A stretch of 64,000 nt of DNA from Symbiodinium natans (GCA_905221605.1 CAJNDS010002154.1:503988-567987); one strand, 5' to 3'; positions 11,421 to 22,644 are shown, counted from the first letter of the stretch. Notes: generated from the sequence alone by a model not told the origin. Program-made: numbers and translations.

Positions 11421-12230
11421 GCGCGTGCAGCTCACTTGTGAACTTGTCTATAGCTCCTGCTTCCAACACACACTGCTGAGTCTTGATCGATCACGGAGGC
11501 AGGGAGGCACAGTTGACGAGCATGTCGCTCAATCGGGGAAGCTCCCCACTGACATTCACGGTGCGCTGAGGCTACTTAGGTCGCGAAACCCGGGCAGCGC
11601 ACACACTCCTCTTTTCTCGGGTGTTGCTCGGAAATCGCAAATGCAGTGCAGAGACTTCCATGTAATTGTGATTTAAAAGAGAGTGGGTTTTCAAACTACG
11701 CAAGTGCCCTGGAGCCTGAAATTCCAGATGTGTACCGAGTATGCTCAGCTGATGGTGCCAACATGCATGTTAACCCACACAACAAGTGCACACCCACGCA
11801 ACTGCCGTCTGTAAGCTCACGTCGATGCGCATGGAGGCGCTGCCATCCGTGGGCGGGGTCTGGGCCCGGCTCCTCGATCGGTCGGCTGCTGGGACGGTGC
11901 GGCTGCACCGCATGCCGCCAGGTAGGCTGGCCGAAGCCGCAAGCCGGCAGGATGGCCGAGGCACGGCGAGCTTCTTGCAGGGGGGGAATGAGGCGGAGTT
12001 GGTGAACACAAGCGCACCAGCCAAATCGAGGTCACAGGGAGTCAGCCCGACGACCAGTACACAGCCGCGGCGTGGCAGACGGCGCTGCGCAAGCCCAGCC
12101 CCCCTGTGGCGGAGGGCCAGCTACGCTCGTGCAACAGCGATGCCAGGCAGTTCAACGTTGGCATCAGCGAAGAGAAGCTCGGCCAAGCACCTTTACCGCT
12201 CCGTCGTGGGCAGCTGCGGACGGTTTTTTT
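11421..12230. other. no supported gene
   Basis: GC-rich spacer between LINE fragments. The open frames have no domain signal. Confidence 0.4.
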
Positions 12231-12299
12231 TCTTACGTAGGCAGAACGCGGAACTCGCGACAAACAAGCAGAGGGCCCTCAACTGTTGGCTGACCTACT

Positions 12300-12879
12300 G
12301 GAAGGCTTGAGGGTCGACTTCTTTTTTCTAATTTGTTTGCCGGTTCTTTCCCGCAGGCGAATCGCTATGTACAAGGCCAGTCCTCGTCGCGACCCCTCTT
12401 CGCCGCCGCTGCCTCATGGTGGGCTGGAAAACGGCTGTCAGTCGCGGGAAGGTGTGGCGGGCATCCGCCAACACTTCCACCAGATGCGGCTCAGTGCCAT
12501 CGCACTCGTCCGCCATCTCAAGGGGGAGCTCCAACAACGACGGACGGCAACAGCCAACATTCCCGCCCAGCGGTGGCATGCCGCCTGACGCGCCGTCTGC
12601 CGGAGCTGCACAGGAGCTGCGCGGGCCTTCGAAGCCGCCAAGCGGCGGAGGAAGTCCGCCAGCTCGGCGCCGAAACGGCCCGCGCGTGCAGACCCATCCC
12701 GCGACACAGGGCTCACGAAGGTCGAGTCGACCGCCACCTTGGCACGCTTGCCACAGCGGCAGCCCATTGGTGAGGACCTCTACGCGGCGGCGCCAGCGGG
12801 ACTCCGCCAGCGGGACGTCAACGTTCATGTCACGCAACAGAACTCTCAAGCGCCGCAACAACACGACTCTCGCATGCAA
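12300..12879 (-). mobile_element. LINE 3' fragment, frameshifted
   Basis: On the minus strand the family signature is split over two frames. DMNVDVPLAESRWRRRVEVL and TNGLPLW (near 12,830-12,750) read in one frame; KVAVDSTFVSPVSR (near 12,745) and FGAELADFLRRLA follow in the other. The same order is present in the 459-residue frame at 13.3-14.7 kb, so this is a separately decayed copy of the same element. T-runs at about 12,224 and 12,320 may mark the 3' end. Confidence 0.65.
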
Positions 12880-13039
12880 GCGGATGGCATGCGGAGGTTT
12901 TTTTCTTCCACGGACCTTTCACCGGAGCTCAGGCGCGGTGGGAAGTGCAGTGATGGCCCGCGAGCCGCCAAGGCCAGCTCGGGTCAAGGTCAGATTTCGC
13001 ATGACGTGGCGGCCTTCTGCCATCCGCGCAGCGGGTTCC

Positions 13040-13218
13040 CGAGGTTTTTTTTTTTCACGCGCCTTTTTCCGCATCATGTCTTCGCGGGGGTCGGGGTCGG
13101 GAGGGAGGGAAGGGCCTCACCGCCGAGGCGGCACGCGGCTGGCGGGCGGGCGGCGATCCCAGCGGCCATCGGCCAGGACCTCGTGCAGCTCAGGCAGGGC
13201 ATCATCACCGTTTCTCTT
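13040..13218 (-). mobile_element. short LINE 3' terminal fragment
   Basis: About 145 bp (13,065-13,210) nearly identical to the 3' terminal segments at 13,248, 15,590 and 16,470. It is again preceded on the plus strand by a T-run (13,045-13,056). It appears to be only the last part of the element plus its tail. Confidence 0.6.
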
Positions 13219-14475
13219 TTTGTTTTTTTTTTTTTTTTCCGCGCGCCTTTTTCCGCAGCCTGTCATAGCGGGGGTCGGGGTCGGGAGGGAAGGGCCTCAC
13301 CGCCGCGGCGGCACGCGGCTGGCGGGCGGGGGGCGATCCCAGCGACCATCGGCCAGGACCTCGTGCAGCTCAGGCGCGGCATCATCGCCGTTGCTCTCAC
13401 CTGCAAGGGGCAGCTCGAGCAAGGAAGATGCGAACGCGCGCTGGGCCGCAACGGCCAGGAGCGCCGCCCATCGCGCCACCCAGGCGGCCTGAGCCGCCGG
13501 TCGGAGGTGCGCTGGGATGGTGGCGGCTCGGTGGCGGGCCAGGAGGCGCAGGAAGGTGGCTGCTTCCGTGCCAAAGCGCCCACCCACTTCCAGGGCAATG
13601 ACGACCAGGCGGCACCGCCGGGCACGGAGGAGCTCGGGGTACGTGCCATGTTGCTTGCGCCGCGCTGCTGCGGCGACAGAGCGCCCCGGCTCAACATCAG
13701 CCCGCGGGTGGGGCTCGCCCGTACGTGTGAGCGGGGAGACGAGCGTGGCGTCAACCGCGAGCTGCGAGCCGTGCCAAAGGGACAAGCCGTTGGCCACGAC
13801 TTCGATGCGCCTGTCATCTGCGACGGGCACGTCGATGTTCATGTCGGCAACGCGGACGTTGCGAGCGACACGTGCACCGGCTTCGCGGCAAACCCGCGCA
13901 ACGGCGCGCTCAAGTGGCCCTGCACGCGCGGCGAGCACGCCGCTGGTAGCGCACGCGGCACGGTGGTCCCCGAAAGCGTCGAGCCTGCCACGACAGCTGC
14001 ACGTGCGGGGGGCGAGTGGCAGGGGCAGGCGCAGGCGCCGCAGGAGCAGAATGCGGAACTGCGCATTCGGAATGGACACGGCCTCGTGCGTGGGCGCGAC
14101 GGTGATGGCTCGGGCAGAGTGTGGCCCAGCCTGCGACAGCAGCAGCGCACGGGATGCAAGGGTGAGGTCAGAAAGATGCGTCTCGCACGCGCGCTCGTCG
14201 CACGCTCCGGCAGCTTGGCGCTGCCATCCCCGCAGGGCATCACCTGGCTCGAAAGCGCAGCCGCGCGCTGGCGGCGCGTCTGAGGCATCAAGCAGGGAAG
14301 CCCACGCCGGCGCGTTGTAGCCGGTGGCGCGAAGGGCGTCGCGTGCCTGATTCGCAGCGGCCGCCGCGGGCAAGGGCACATGGCCCTGCAAGGCATGGAG
14401 CAGCCGGTCTGCAGCTACCGGCGTTCGGGCTTGGATAACGGGCAGCGTGTCACACCAGGAGGCCCAATGGGCAGC
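13219..14475 (-). mobile_element. LINE 3' end with the longest open frame of the cluster
   Basis: The open frame at 14,676-13,297 encodes the C-terminal part of a LINE (non-LTR retrotransposon) polyprotein downstream of the reverse transcriptase. Around frame residues 205-232 is ALR-type Arg/Leu sequence and then C-S-C-x9-H-x3-C, a zinc-binding pattern. IEVVANGLSLW (about 281) and LAVDATLVSP (about 296) follow and could belong to a restriction-like nuclease fold. Then come YPELL and EVGGRFGTEA. I recognise this order from dinoflagellate LINEs. The reverse transcriptase is absent, so the copy is 5'-truncated. A 21-bp T-rich tract (13,219-13,239, plus strand) at the 3' edge fits a poly(A) tail. 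The first ~66 residues of the frame come from the neighbouring copy read in another frame. Confidence 0.75.
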
Positions 14476-15340
14476 TTTTCTCACCCGCAAGGGGCAGCTC
14501 GAGCAAGGAAGATGCGAACGCGCGCTGGGCCGCAACGCCCAGGAGCGCCGCCCATCACGCCACCCAGGCGGCCTGAGCCGCTGGTCGGAGGTGCGCTGGG
14601 ACGGAGGTGGCTGCTTCGGTGCCAAATCACCCACCCACTTCCAGGCCAATGATGACCAGGCGGCACCGCCGGGCACGGAGGAGCTCGGGGTACGTGCCGT
14701 GTCGCTTGCGCCGCGCTGCTGCGGTGACAGAGCGCCCCGGCTCGAGGATGGGGCTTGCCCGTACGTGTGAGCGGGGAGACGAGCGTGGCGTCAACCGCGA
14801 GCTGCGAGCCCTGCCAAAGGGACAAGCCCTTGGCCACGACTTCGATGCGCCTGTCGTCTGCGACGGGCACGTCGATGTTCATGTCGGCGACTCGGACGTT
14901 GCGAGCGACACGCGCACCGGCTTCGCGGCAAACCCGCGCAACGGCGCGCTCAAGTGGCCCTGCGCGCGCGGCAAGCACGCCGCTGGTAGCGCACGCGGCA
15001 CGGTGGTCCCCGAAAGCGTCGAGCCTGCCACGACAACTGCTCGTGAGGGGGGCGAGTGGCAGGGGCAGGCGCCGCAGGAGCAGAATGCGGAACTGCGCAT
15101 TCGGAATGGACTCGGCCTCGTGCGTGGGCGCGACGGTGATGGCTCGGGCAGAGTGTGGCCCAGCCTGCGACAGCAGCAGCGCATGGGACGCAAGGGTGAG
15201 GTCAGAAAGATGCGTCATGATGCGTCTCGCATGCGCGCTCGTCGCACAATCCGGCAGCTTGGCGCTGCCATCCCCGCAGGGCATCACCTGGCTCGAAAGC
15301 GCAGCCGCGCGCCGGCGGCGCGTCTGAGGCGTCAAGCAGG
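14476..15340 (-). mobile_element. LINE 3' fragment, tandem duplicate
   Basis: This segment repeats 13,399-14,290 with high identity at an offset of about 1.08 kb, and carries the same C-x-C-x9-H-x3-C and VADDRRIEVV signatures on the minus strand. It joins the previous copy abruptly at about 14,475, where its 3' end is missing. A 10-bp tandem repeat of ATGCGTC near 15,210 is a small local difference. Confidence 0.7.
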
Positions 15341-15360
15341 GAAGGTAACGTACCGCCGGA

Positions 15361-16222
15361 GTTTCGGGGCGGGAAGTTTCAACCAGCTGCCGCCAAGGTG
15401 GGAGCGAGCTTGGGCCAGCAGCCCTTCAACGATGCCGGGGTGTCGCTCGCGCAGTGTAGGGAGGGTGTCTGCCCAGGAGGCCCAATGTGCCGCCGGGCGC
15501 ATCGTTGGCCAACAACGCCCCCAAAAAAATTTAATTTAAATGCCGCCGTGGCAGAGGGCGACAAGGCGCGGAGCAGGTAGTGGCCTTTTTCCGCAGCATG
15601 TCTTCGCGGGGTCGGGGTCGGGAGGGAGAGGCCTCACCGCCGCGGCGGCACGCGGCTGGCGGGCGGGGGGCGATCCCAGCGGCCATCCGCCAGGACCTCG
15701 TGCAGCTCAGGCACGGCATCATCGCCGTTATGCGCCTGTCGTCTGCGACGGGCACGTCGATGTTCATGTCGGCAACTCGGACGTTGCGAGCGACACGCGC
15801 ACCGGCTTCGCGGCAAACCCGCGCAACGGCGCGCTCAAGTGGCCCTGCGCGCGCGGCGAGCATGCCACTGGTAGCGCACGCGGCACGGTGGTCCCCGAAA
15901 GCGTCGAGCCTGCAACGACAACTGCACGTGAGGGGGGGCGGGTGGCAGGGGCAGGCGCAGGCGCCGCAGGAGCAAATGCGGAACTGCGCATTCGGAATGG
16001 ACACGGCCTCGTGCGTGGGCGCGACGGTGATGGCTCGGGCAGAGTGTGGCCCAGCCGGCGACAGCAGCAGCGCACGGGACGCAAGGGTGAGGTCAGAAAG
16101 ATGCGTCTCGCACGCGCGCTCGTCGCACGATCCGGCAGCTTGGCGCTGCCATCCCCGCAGGGCATCACCTGGCTCGAAAGCGCAGCCGCGCGCCGGCGGC
16201 GCGTCTGAGGCGTCAAGCAGGC
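15361..16222 (-). mobile_element. LINE 3' fragment in an ~0.87-kb tandem duplication, unit 1
   Basis: Unit 1 begins at GTTTCGGGGCGGGAAG and contains, on the minus strand, the zinc-finger-like cysteines and VADDRRI of the family. VADDRRI is followed directly by the 3' end (near 15,728), so the middle of the element is deleted. An AT-rich insertion (15,523-15,540) is absent from unit 2. Confidence 0.7.
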
Positions 16223-16730
16223 GTTTCGGGGCGGGAAGTTTCAACCAGCTGCCGCCAAGGTGGGAGCGAGCTTGGGCCAGCAGCCCTTCAACGATGCCGG
16301 GGTGTCGCTCGCGCAGTGTAGGGAGGGTGTCTGCCCAGGAGGCCCAATGTGCCGCCGGGCGCATCGTTGGCCAACAACGCCCCCAAGCAAATGAGAACCG
16401 CCTCGTCATGGCGTCGGGGAAAAGCCGCCGTGGCAGAGGGCGACAAGGCGCGGAGCAGGTAGTGGCCTTTTTCCGCAGCATGTCTTCGCCTGGTCGGGGT
16501 CGGGAGGGAGAGGCCTCACCGCCGCGGCGGCACGCGGCTGGCCGGCGCGGCCATCGGCCAGGACCTCGTGCAGCTCAGGCACGGCATCATCGCCGTTGCT
16601 CTCACCCGCAAGGGGCAGCTCGAGCAAAGAACATGCGAATGCGCGCTGGGCCGCAACGGCCAGGAGCGCCGCCCATCACGCCACCCAGGTGGCCCGGGGC
16701 GGCGCACATGAGCAACAGCAGCCACGCCGC
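16223..16730 (-). mobile_element. LINE 3' fragment, tandem unit 2, chimeric
   Basis: The first 165 bp match 15,361-15,525 and the stretch 16,422-16,490 matches 15,541-15,608. The unit then continues into the 3' segment (CTCACCCGCAAGG... at 16,600) that is also present at 13,399 and 14,478. It is therefore a composite of several duplicated pieces. Confidence 0.65.
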
Positions 16731-17530
16731 TGGAAGGTCCGGGACAGAAGGGATTTTGGACAGCAAGGACGCGTGGCCCCTACCTTGTGTTGCAGGAACG
16801 CGTCAACAAAAGCATCGCTGGTGTGCCCAGGACGACCATGCCTTGTTGTTCTGCGGGTAAAAAGTGGGCACCAACCCACACGGGGGGGTGTCCAGGCAGG
16901 GACGGCAGTTCCGCCTGCAGGCCCTCAAGTTCTTCGCCCGCAGCGTTCCAAACTCGCACTCTTGAACGTGCAGCAGCTTGAACGTGCAGCACAACATGTG
17001 CAACATGCGTGTCACAACATGTGCAACATGCGTGTCATGCAGAGCACGACAAGCAGAGTCATCAAACGAGAACATGTCAACACTGCAGGTGGCTCAGACG
17101 CATACCTAGACACACAGCCAGGTACGTGGTTTGCTTTCAACACGGGCCATGTGCAATAAGGCCTCGTCAACAAGTGGGGATTTGCAAAAAACATCTGCGA
17201 CAGTGCGGGACTACAGCACGTGGACCTTTTCCGAGTCGATGCCGTGGAGCCTGTGGAGCCGCTGCACATCCGGGCCCTGTGCTGCCTGCGGGTGGCAGGC
17301 TCGGCAGTGGCCCCCTCCCTCATCGCGGTACATGTGGCATCAGTTCGTGGACCCCCATGTGGATGTGCATGCGGTGCAACGGCGGGTTGCCAACCGCCCG
17401 TGTACAGGCCCACATCCGCAACTCCAGCATACTCCAGCCGGCCGGTGGTGAATTGGTGAACCAGCTTGGGTCGGGGACTGGACATTGCCGTGACCGACAC
17501 GGCCTCAAACTTGTTTTTTCTCACAACGCT
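16731..17530. other. unassigned GC-rich spacer, possible LINE debris
   Basis: It contains a short direct repeat, CAACATGTGCAACATGCGTG, in tandem at about 16,992-17,036. No intact motif of the element family was found. Confidence 0.4.
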
Positions 17531-17958
17531 TGGCCCCTGTGAGACTGCTATGGGGTCGACACTACGGCAGCTCCGCCGCCGGTCGCCGACCGGCACGTCG
17601 GCGCCGTCGTCACTGGCGTCGACGGGCTGACCGGCAGCTCCAGCAACGTGGCTGGCTTCGCTGCCGCCAGCGAAGCGAAACGCGTGCATCGACACCCTGC
17701 GGCGCCCGAGCTCCAGGCTGCGTGCGTCGCGCTGCGTGCCCGTGCCGAACGCTGGGTGAATCCGAGTGCCTCCGTTCCGAAGCGGCCGCCGACTTCCAGT
17801 CCGAATTCGGGGTACGTGCGTCGCTTATGCGCTGCCGCTTGTTGGAGCACCATTCCCAGCACAACGTCGCACCCCGGGCTCGCTTGGTCATGGCATTGGG
17901 GTTTGACGTGTGTCCAACGCCAGCTCGCGCTGAAACGGGAGGCCCATGTGCATGCCAT
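17531..17958 (-). mobile_element. degenerate LINE 3' fragment
   Basis: The minus strand reads HKRRTYPEFGLEVGGRFGTE followed by ALGF, which matches the YPEL...EVGGRFGTEA block of the 13.3-14.7 kb copy. Downstream, DDGADVPVGDRRR resembles the VPVADDRR block in another frame. Heavily decayed. Confidence 0.55.
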
Positions 17959-19240
17959 CCGCGTGGTCGAAGACCTTCATGCGGCATTGGTTTCTGCTGC
18001 GTTACTGCGCTGCCCTGCGAGCCAATTACCTCTTTCGCGTTTTGTCGCCGGCAGCAATTGGCCGATTACGCCGCCGAGCAAGATGCCATTGCCCGGCTGC
18101 CATGCAGACCAGCCGCTGCTGCAGACAGCACAGCTCGCTGCGCACTATCGCGCCCTGGCTCGCGCTGCGAAGGACCGCTTGCGATGCTTGCGCAGCCTGC
18201 CGTCAACCGCTGGCGGGGAGCCCCCAAACGCGATTGCACCATGTGACCACCTCCATCGATGGCGGCGTCGTGCTACCTACGCGTGTGACGAGCGCGTTCG
18301 AGACGAATTTCCCCCCGCCAGGCTTTCGCAGGTGAGGCGGGAAACGGCAAGTGTTGCAGCGATGTTGGCCGGGATGTGGGCTGAAGCGAGCAAGTCCGCG
18401 GCATGCACGAACAGTTCGAGAGCGTGTAGCGCCTGAAGCGGTGCCACATCTGGAGGACCGCAAAACATGACCGACAACAGCGTCTGTGACTGTAGCCGGC
18501 TGGAAGTCACGCACATCTGCACGGATTTCGGTGAGCAGTGCCGGGCCGGGTCGGACATGCTGCGAAGGTGTTGTCAGTGCCCAGAGCCAAGGCCGCCGCT
18601 GTCGGCACGCTTCGCCCTCCGGACATTTCACCTCGGCGGACGTGCGCGCAGGCGGCCTCCCGGTGTCGGAGGTTCGCCGCGTCATCATCGGCATTGGCCG
18701 TTTGTGCAGAGCCATGCTGGTCTGCAGCATCGCGTGCTGCGAGCAGGGCATTCCGCAGTCGCTGGAGCAGCGCCTCGCGTGCGATGAACCCCAGGACCCC
18801 CGCGCGAAAAAGAAGGAGCCGGGGCTGCAGCTGGCGCAGGCGTTCCGCAGCCGCAGCGGCATGGTCGTCGGCATGAAACAAGGCACGGGGAGGGCTGCCG
18901 GTGCAAAAGGCAGGCGTCTGAGGCTGTCAAGTGACTTGCGCGTGCCGCAGTGCGGCCCACTCCTGACATGGCGAAGCGACTGGAGAGGCGCAGCGACAAA
19001 GGTGGCTAACGTGTTCGACAAAAGCGTGCGAGCTCGGGGATGGGCAGGAATGGCCGAGCGAGCAGCGCGGTGACGGCGGTAGGCCACCACTCGCGCATAA
19101 TGGGATGTGTGCGCCAAGCATGCCGTGCACCAGAGGACAGCACGCCGCAGCAGCCAGAAGGAGGGGGATGTACACCGTGGAGTTCGTGCTAGCGGCTAGC
19201 GGCTAGCGGCAGCGGTGGTGGAGCGCTCGAAGGCCACAGA
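17959..19240. other. probable LINE-derived DNA, not resolved
   Basis: Long open frames on both strands reflect high GC content. Arg/Ala-rich frames on either strand could be remnants of the reverse transcriptase C-terminus, but I see no catalytic motif. A tandem GCTAGCG repeat lies at 19,188-19,206. Confidence 0.35.
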
Positions 19241-19249
19241 GGTGAGGCC

Positions 19250-20060
19250 AAATGCCTCCAGGAAGCGGCCGTGCTGTGACTGTCCTACTTGGAGCTCTCT
19301 CATGCAAGGGTCGCCTCCGACTCTGGCTGATCATGCCGGCTGGCAGATGTACACATCTCACACTCGCAACTCGCAACACCCGTTTTCGCGAATGCGTAGA
19401 GATGTCGCCCAGTTCCCAGGCGCCGCTGCGATCGCCTGAGGCCCGTGCGAGGGCACCGACGGCCCGAACCAGGATGCGGCGCAGAAGTCGATAGTTTCGG
19501 CGACAACGCGCTTGCCTGCCCGCGCACTGGCTCGCTGGCTAAGCGGGTGATCGTCCCGCAACAATGGCCGGCCCGCACTACCGCCCGGGTGTCGGAGCCG
19601 AGGACAAGCACCTGTTCGACCTCGACGTGTGCGGAGCGACACGCAATGGCGGAGCCTTGTGTTGAGATGCCACGCTTTTGTTTTCCGTGACACGAACGAT
19701 ACACCCGCAACCATGCGTAGCGGTCGCCAATGGAGCGGCGCTGAGGGTGGCCGAGCGCCGAACGTCATGTTGGACGTAGCGGTCGCTGGAATAAGCTGGC
19801 ACACCACTTCGTGCGGAACCTGGTGGAGAGCTGAAAACTCACCAAGCCGCTCAGGCCATCCGCGCAGCAGCGACCGCAGCCTGGGCGAGGCGCTGGTAGG
19901 GCATCTTGTCAGTGGCAGAGCAGCAGGCAGTCGCCACGACCTTGGGAGGCCCTGGCTGCACGCGCTGCAGTCAGAGTCCCGGAGACGAATTGCCGCTGGA
20001 CACCTTGCTCCACCTAGATGCCCCTGCCGGGCAGTCCGTAGCATCGTAGTCGGCTGCGAC
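19250..20060 (+). mobile_element. LINE 3' fragment on the plus strand
   Basis: The plus strand reads CGAEVDSFGDNALACPRTGS (from about 19,465), equivalent to the zinc-finger-like block of the minus-strand copies. VPQQWPARTT follows, then several frame changes. Family resemblance is clear; no frame stays open through the whole tail. Confidence 0.6.
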
Positions 20061-20619
20061 CTTTTTCCAGACGGAAATGAGACCGAGAAAAAACTAATAT
20101 AATTATGCCGGCGAAGACCCCAAGCAGTAAGATTGTAGAGAAAGGGAAAATGTGTGAAACAACAACCCGACAAAAAAAATACAGGTGTTTAGGGTTACCC
20201 TAAACTTCAGTGCCGGCCCTCTAATAGGTGAGTCATGCAGCACGATGAGTCAGAACCCAAACCCATAGACATGATTCTTGCCTTTCTTGGCCCGAACAAA
20301 ACGAACAAGCGCAAAAGCATCTATGGTTTCCGTAACGTTTGCACTGTCAAAACACTGTAGAAGTAAAACGTATCCCTCAAAGGTTTGTCGTATGTCCCCT
20401 CCCTTCGTGCTCGTAAGGTTTGGTGAGAGCCCTAGAATTCTGTTGCATGTCCCGTCCCGTCGCGCTGGCACGGTGAGGGCCCTTCGAGGTTAGGCCTGAA
20501 AGCCCGAGAACCACAACATGCTTGAAGCGCCCAGCGTGCGAGGTTTGAAGGTTTCAGAGAGGCGTCTTGGCTGGTCCTTGTGTTTGCGAAAAGACTGAGA
20601 GTGTTAGCATCCTGCTTTT

Positions 20620-20770
20620 TGGGGACCGAGCATGCTCAAATAGCACCCAAGTTTTGGTGACCGAGCATGTTCAACTGGCATCCTGCTTTGCGGGGACCGA
20701 GCGTGTTCAACTAGCATCCTGCTTTTTGGGGGCCGAACGTACTCAAATAGCACCCAAGGCTTGGGATTCA
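20620..20770. repeat. two-monomer (A/B) satellite block 1
   Basis: Alternating ~35-bp monomers. Type A contains GTGTTCAACTAGCATCCTGC and type B contains GTACTCAAATAGCACCCAAG. Both start with GGGGACCGAGC. Blocks with the same two monomers recur through 20.6-33.0 kb. Confidence 0.85.
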
Positions 20771-20904
20771 GAACACTGTAGAAGTAAAAACATGTCCCTT
20801 AGAGGTTTGTCGTGTGTCCTTCCCTCTGTGTTCGTAGGTTTTGGTGAAGGCCTTAGAAGTTTGTCGCACGTCCTAAGCAACTAGCACCCCCTCTGCGCCC
20901 TGAT

Positions 20905-20942
20905 GACCAAATAGCTCGCGCCATGGTACAAGCTATTTGGTC
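20905..20942. repeat. 38-bp near-palindrome, copy 1
   Basis: Left arm GACCAAATAGCTCGCGCC; the right arm pairs except for a few bases around GGTACAAG. Same position in its unit as the perfect copies at 24,711 and 28,189. Confidence 0.8.
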
Positions 20943-21543
20943 GCAGGGGAAACACCCATGATGCTGTAACACTTTAAAACACAAGTTTTCAAGGCTGGTC
21001 GCAGGGGCATATTTGCAACCCTTATGCAGCCACGAATACGTTACCAGCACAGGGATAAACATCTTACTGTACTTAAACCACCTCTTTGAGGAACATTTGT
21101 TACTGGTCGTGTGGGCATATTCACATCCCGTGTAGCCACGATTGCGCTAGCAGCACAAGTTTTAAAAACTTTTGGCTTTCATCGTAAGCACCTCGCACCC
21201 TATTTGCACCCTGATGACCAAATAGCTCGCGCCAGAGCTCCACCCTCTCCCCCATACAATGGCAAACTTGCAAGGAGAAGTTTGCCACGCGAGGCTCCGA
21301 GGCATCACGGTTTTTGCTTCTTTGGTAAACCTTTGCATTTCCCAAATGCCCGGAAACCAATCCGCGCACGATTTCTCGATGTTTTCCATAGTCGCCACTT
21401 GTGTCTTTGATTGCCAAAAGTAAAAAAGACACTGGGGTCCGCGCAGGTCCGCGCCCATTATTCACCCAACACTGCTTGCTCTGCGAAAAGTTCTAGAACG
21501 TGTTTAAACACCCCAGGCGCGAGCTAGTTGGTCGCTGGCCGCA

Positions 21544-21760
21544 GCTATTTGAGCATACTCAAATAGCACCCACGTTTTGCGGTTCAACTAGCATCCTGCT
21601 TTTTGGGGACGGAGCATACTCAAACAGCACTCAAGTTTTGGGGACCGAGCGTGTTCAAACTAGCATCCTGCATTTGGGGGACCGAATGTACTCAAATAGC
21701 ACCCAAGTTTTGGGGACCGCACTTTCAGAACACTGTAGAAGTGAAAACATGTCCCTTCGA
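21544..21760. repeat. A/B satellite block 2 with 10-bp-arm hairpin
   Basis: The block opens with GCTATTTGAG-CATA-CTCAAATAGC (21,544-21,567), a perfect 10-bp inverted repeat with a 4-nt loop. Alternating A and B monomers follow, then the conserved TTCAGAACACTGTAGAAGT segment. Confidence 0.8.
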
Positions 21761-21881
21761 GGCTGTCGTGTGTCCCCTCCCTTTGTGCTCGTAGGGTTTG
21801 GTCGAAGTTTGTCGTATGGCCCCTCCCTTCGCGCTCGCAGGGTGACGTCGTCAGCAACTAGCACCCCTACTGCGCCCTGAT

Positions 21882-21919
21882 GACCAAATGGCTCGCGCCA
21901 TGGTGCGAGCAATTTGGTC
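21882..21919. repeat. 38-bp near-palindrome, copy 2
   Basis: GACCAAATGGCTCGCGCC / GGTGCGAGCAATTTGGTC: centre CCATGG retained, three mismatched pairs. Confidence 0.8.
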
Positions 21920-22094
21920 GCCGGGGAGTTATCTATGGTGTTTTAACACGTTAAAACATGTTTTCAGGGCCAGTGTTCTGCGCCCAAAGGCCTGTGCTGG
22001 GAGTGCAATCGTGGCCCTAAAGCCCGCTTGCATTTTCGAACGATTCCAAAAGCCCGTGCTGGTAGCGTCATCGTGGCCCCATATCTCGCCTGCA

Positions 22095-22568
22095 CCTCTA
22101 GGGCCCTCACCCTATGAGCACGAAGGGACTTGTGACAAACTTCTAGGCCTCACCAAACCCTAACACGAAGGGAGGGGACATACGACAAACCTCTTAAGAA
22201 TATGTTTTTACTTCTACAGTGTTCTGAAAATGCAAACGTTAGGACAAACATATGATGCTTTTTTGCGACCCTATGGAGAAGCGATTACAATACCAGCACA
22301 CGAGGGATAAACATCTCTATTTTATTGAACCATCTTTTCTAGGGGCTGCGAAACCTTTTCACAGAGCTAAAAGAGTTGGGTAAAAACCTTGCTTGCTCTG
22401 CGAAAAGTTCTATACAAGCGCAAAAAACATCCTCCATGTTGTTCCTAACGTTTGCACTTTCAGAACACTGTAGAAGTAACAAATTTGCCTTAGAGTTTTG
22501 TCGGCTCGTAAGGCTTGGTGGCCCTTGAAGTTTGTCTCTTGTCCCTCCCTCGGTGCTCGTAGGTAACG
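22095..22568. repeat. nested inverted-repeat element 1
   Basis: The left arm (TTCTGAAAATGCAAACGTTAGG, preceded by the complement of the GTTTGTC...CCTCCC segment) and the right arm (CCTAACGTTTGCACTTTCAGAACACTGTAG...) are complementary over more than 100 bp with mismatches. The centre is the GCAGAG/CTCTGC hairpin. Four similar elements follow at 24.9, 26.6, 28.4 and 29.6 kb. Confidence 0.75.
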
Positions 22569-22644
22569 TGCTTAAAGGGCCCAGCGTGCGAGGTTTGAAG
22601 GTTTCAGAGAGGCGTCCTGGTTGGTCCTTGTGCGTGCGAAAAGA

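Noticed and set aside
12739-14283. 514-codon plus-strand open frame, the longest non-repeat plus frame of the GC-rich region
   Set aside because: It lies antisense to the LINE tails, whose minus-strand frame carries the conserved Cys/His and EVGGRFG motifs. The plus frame is Arg/Gly/Ala-rich with no motif and exists because of GC content.
19358-20173. 271-codon minus-strand frame
   Set aside because: It is antisense to the plus-strand LINE tail, which carries the recognisable Cys/His block and VPQQW motif.
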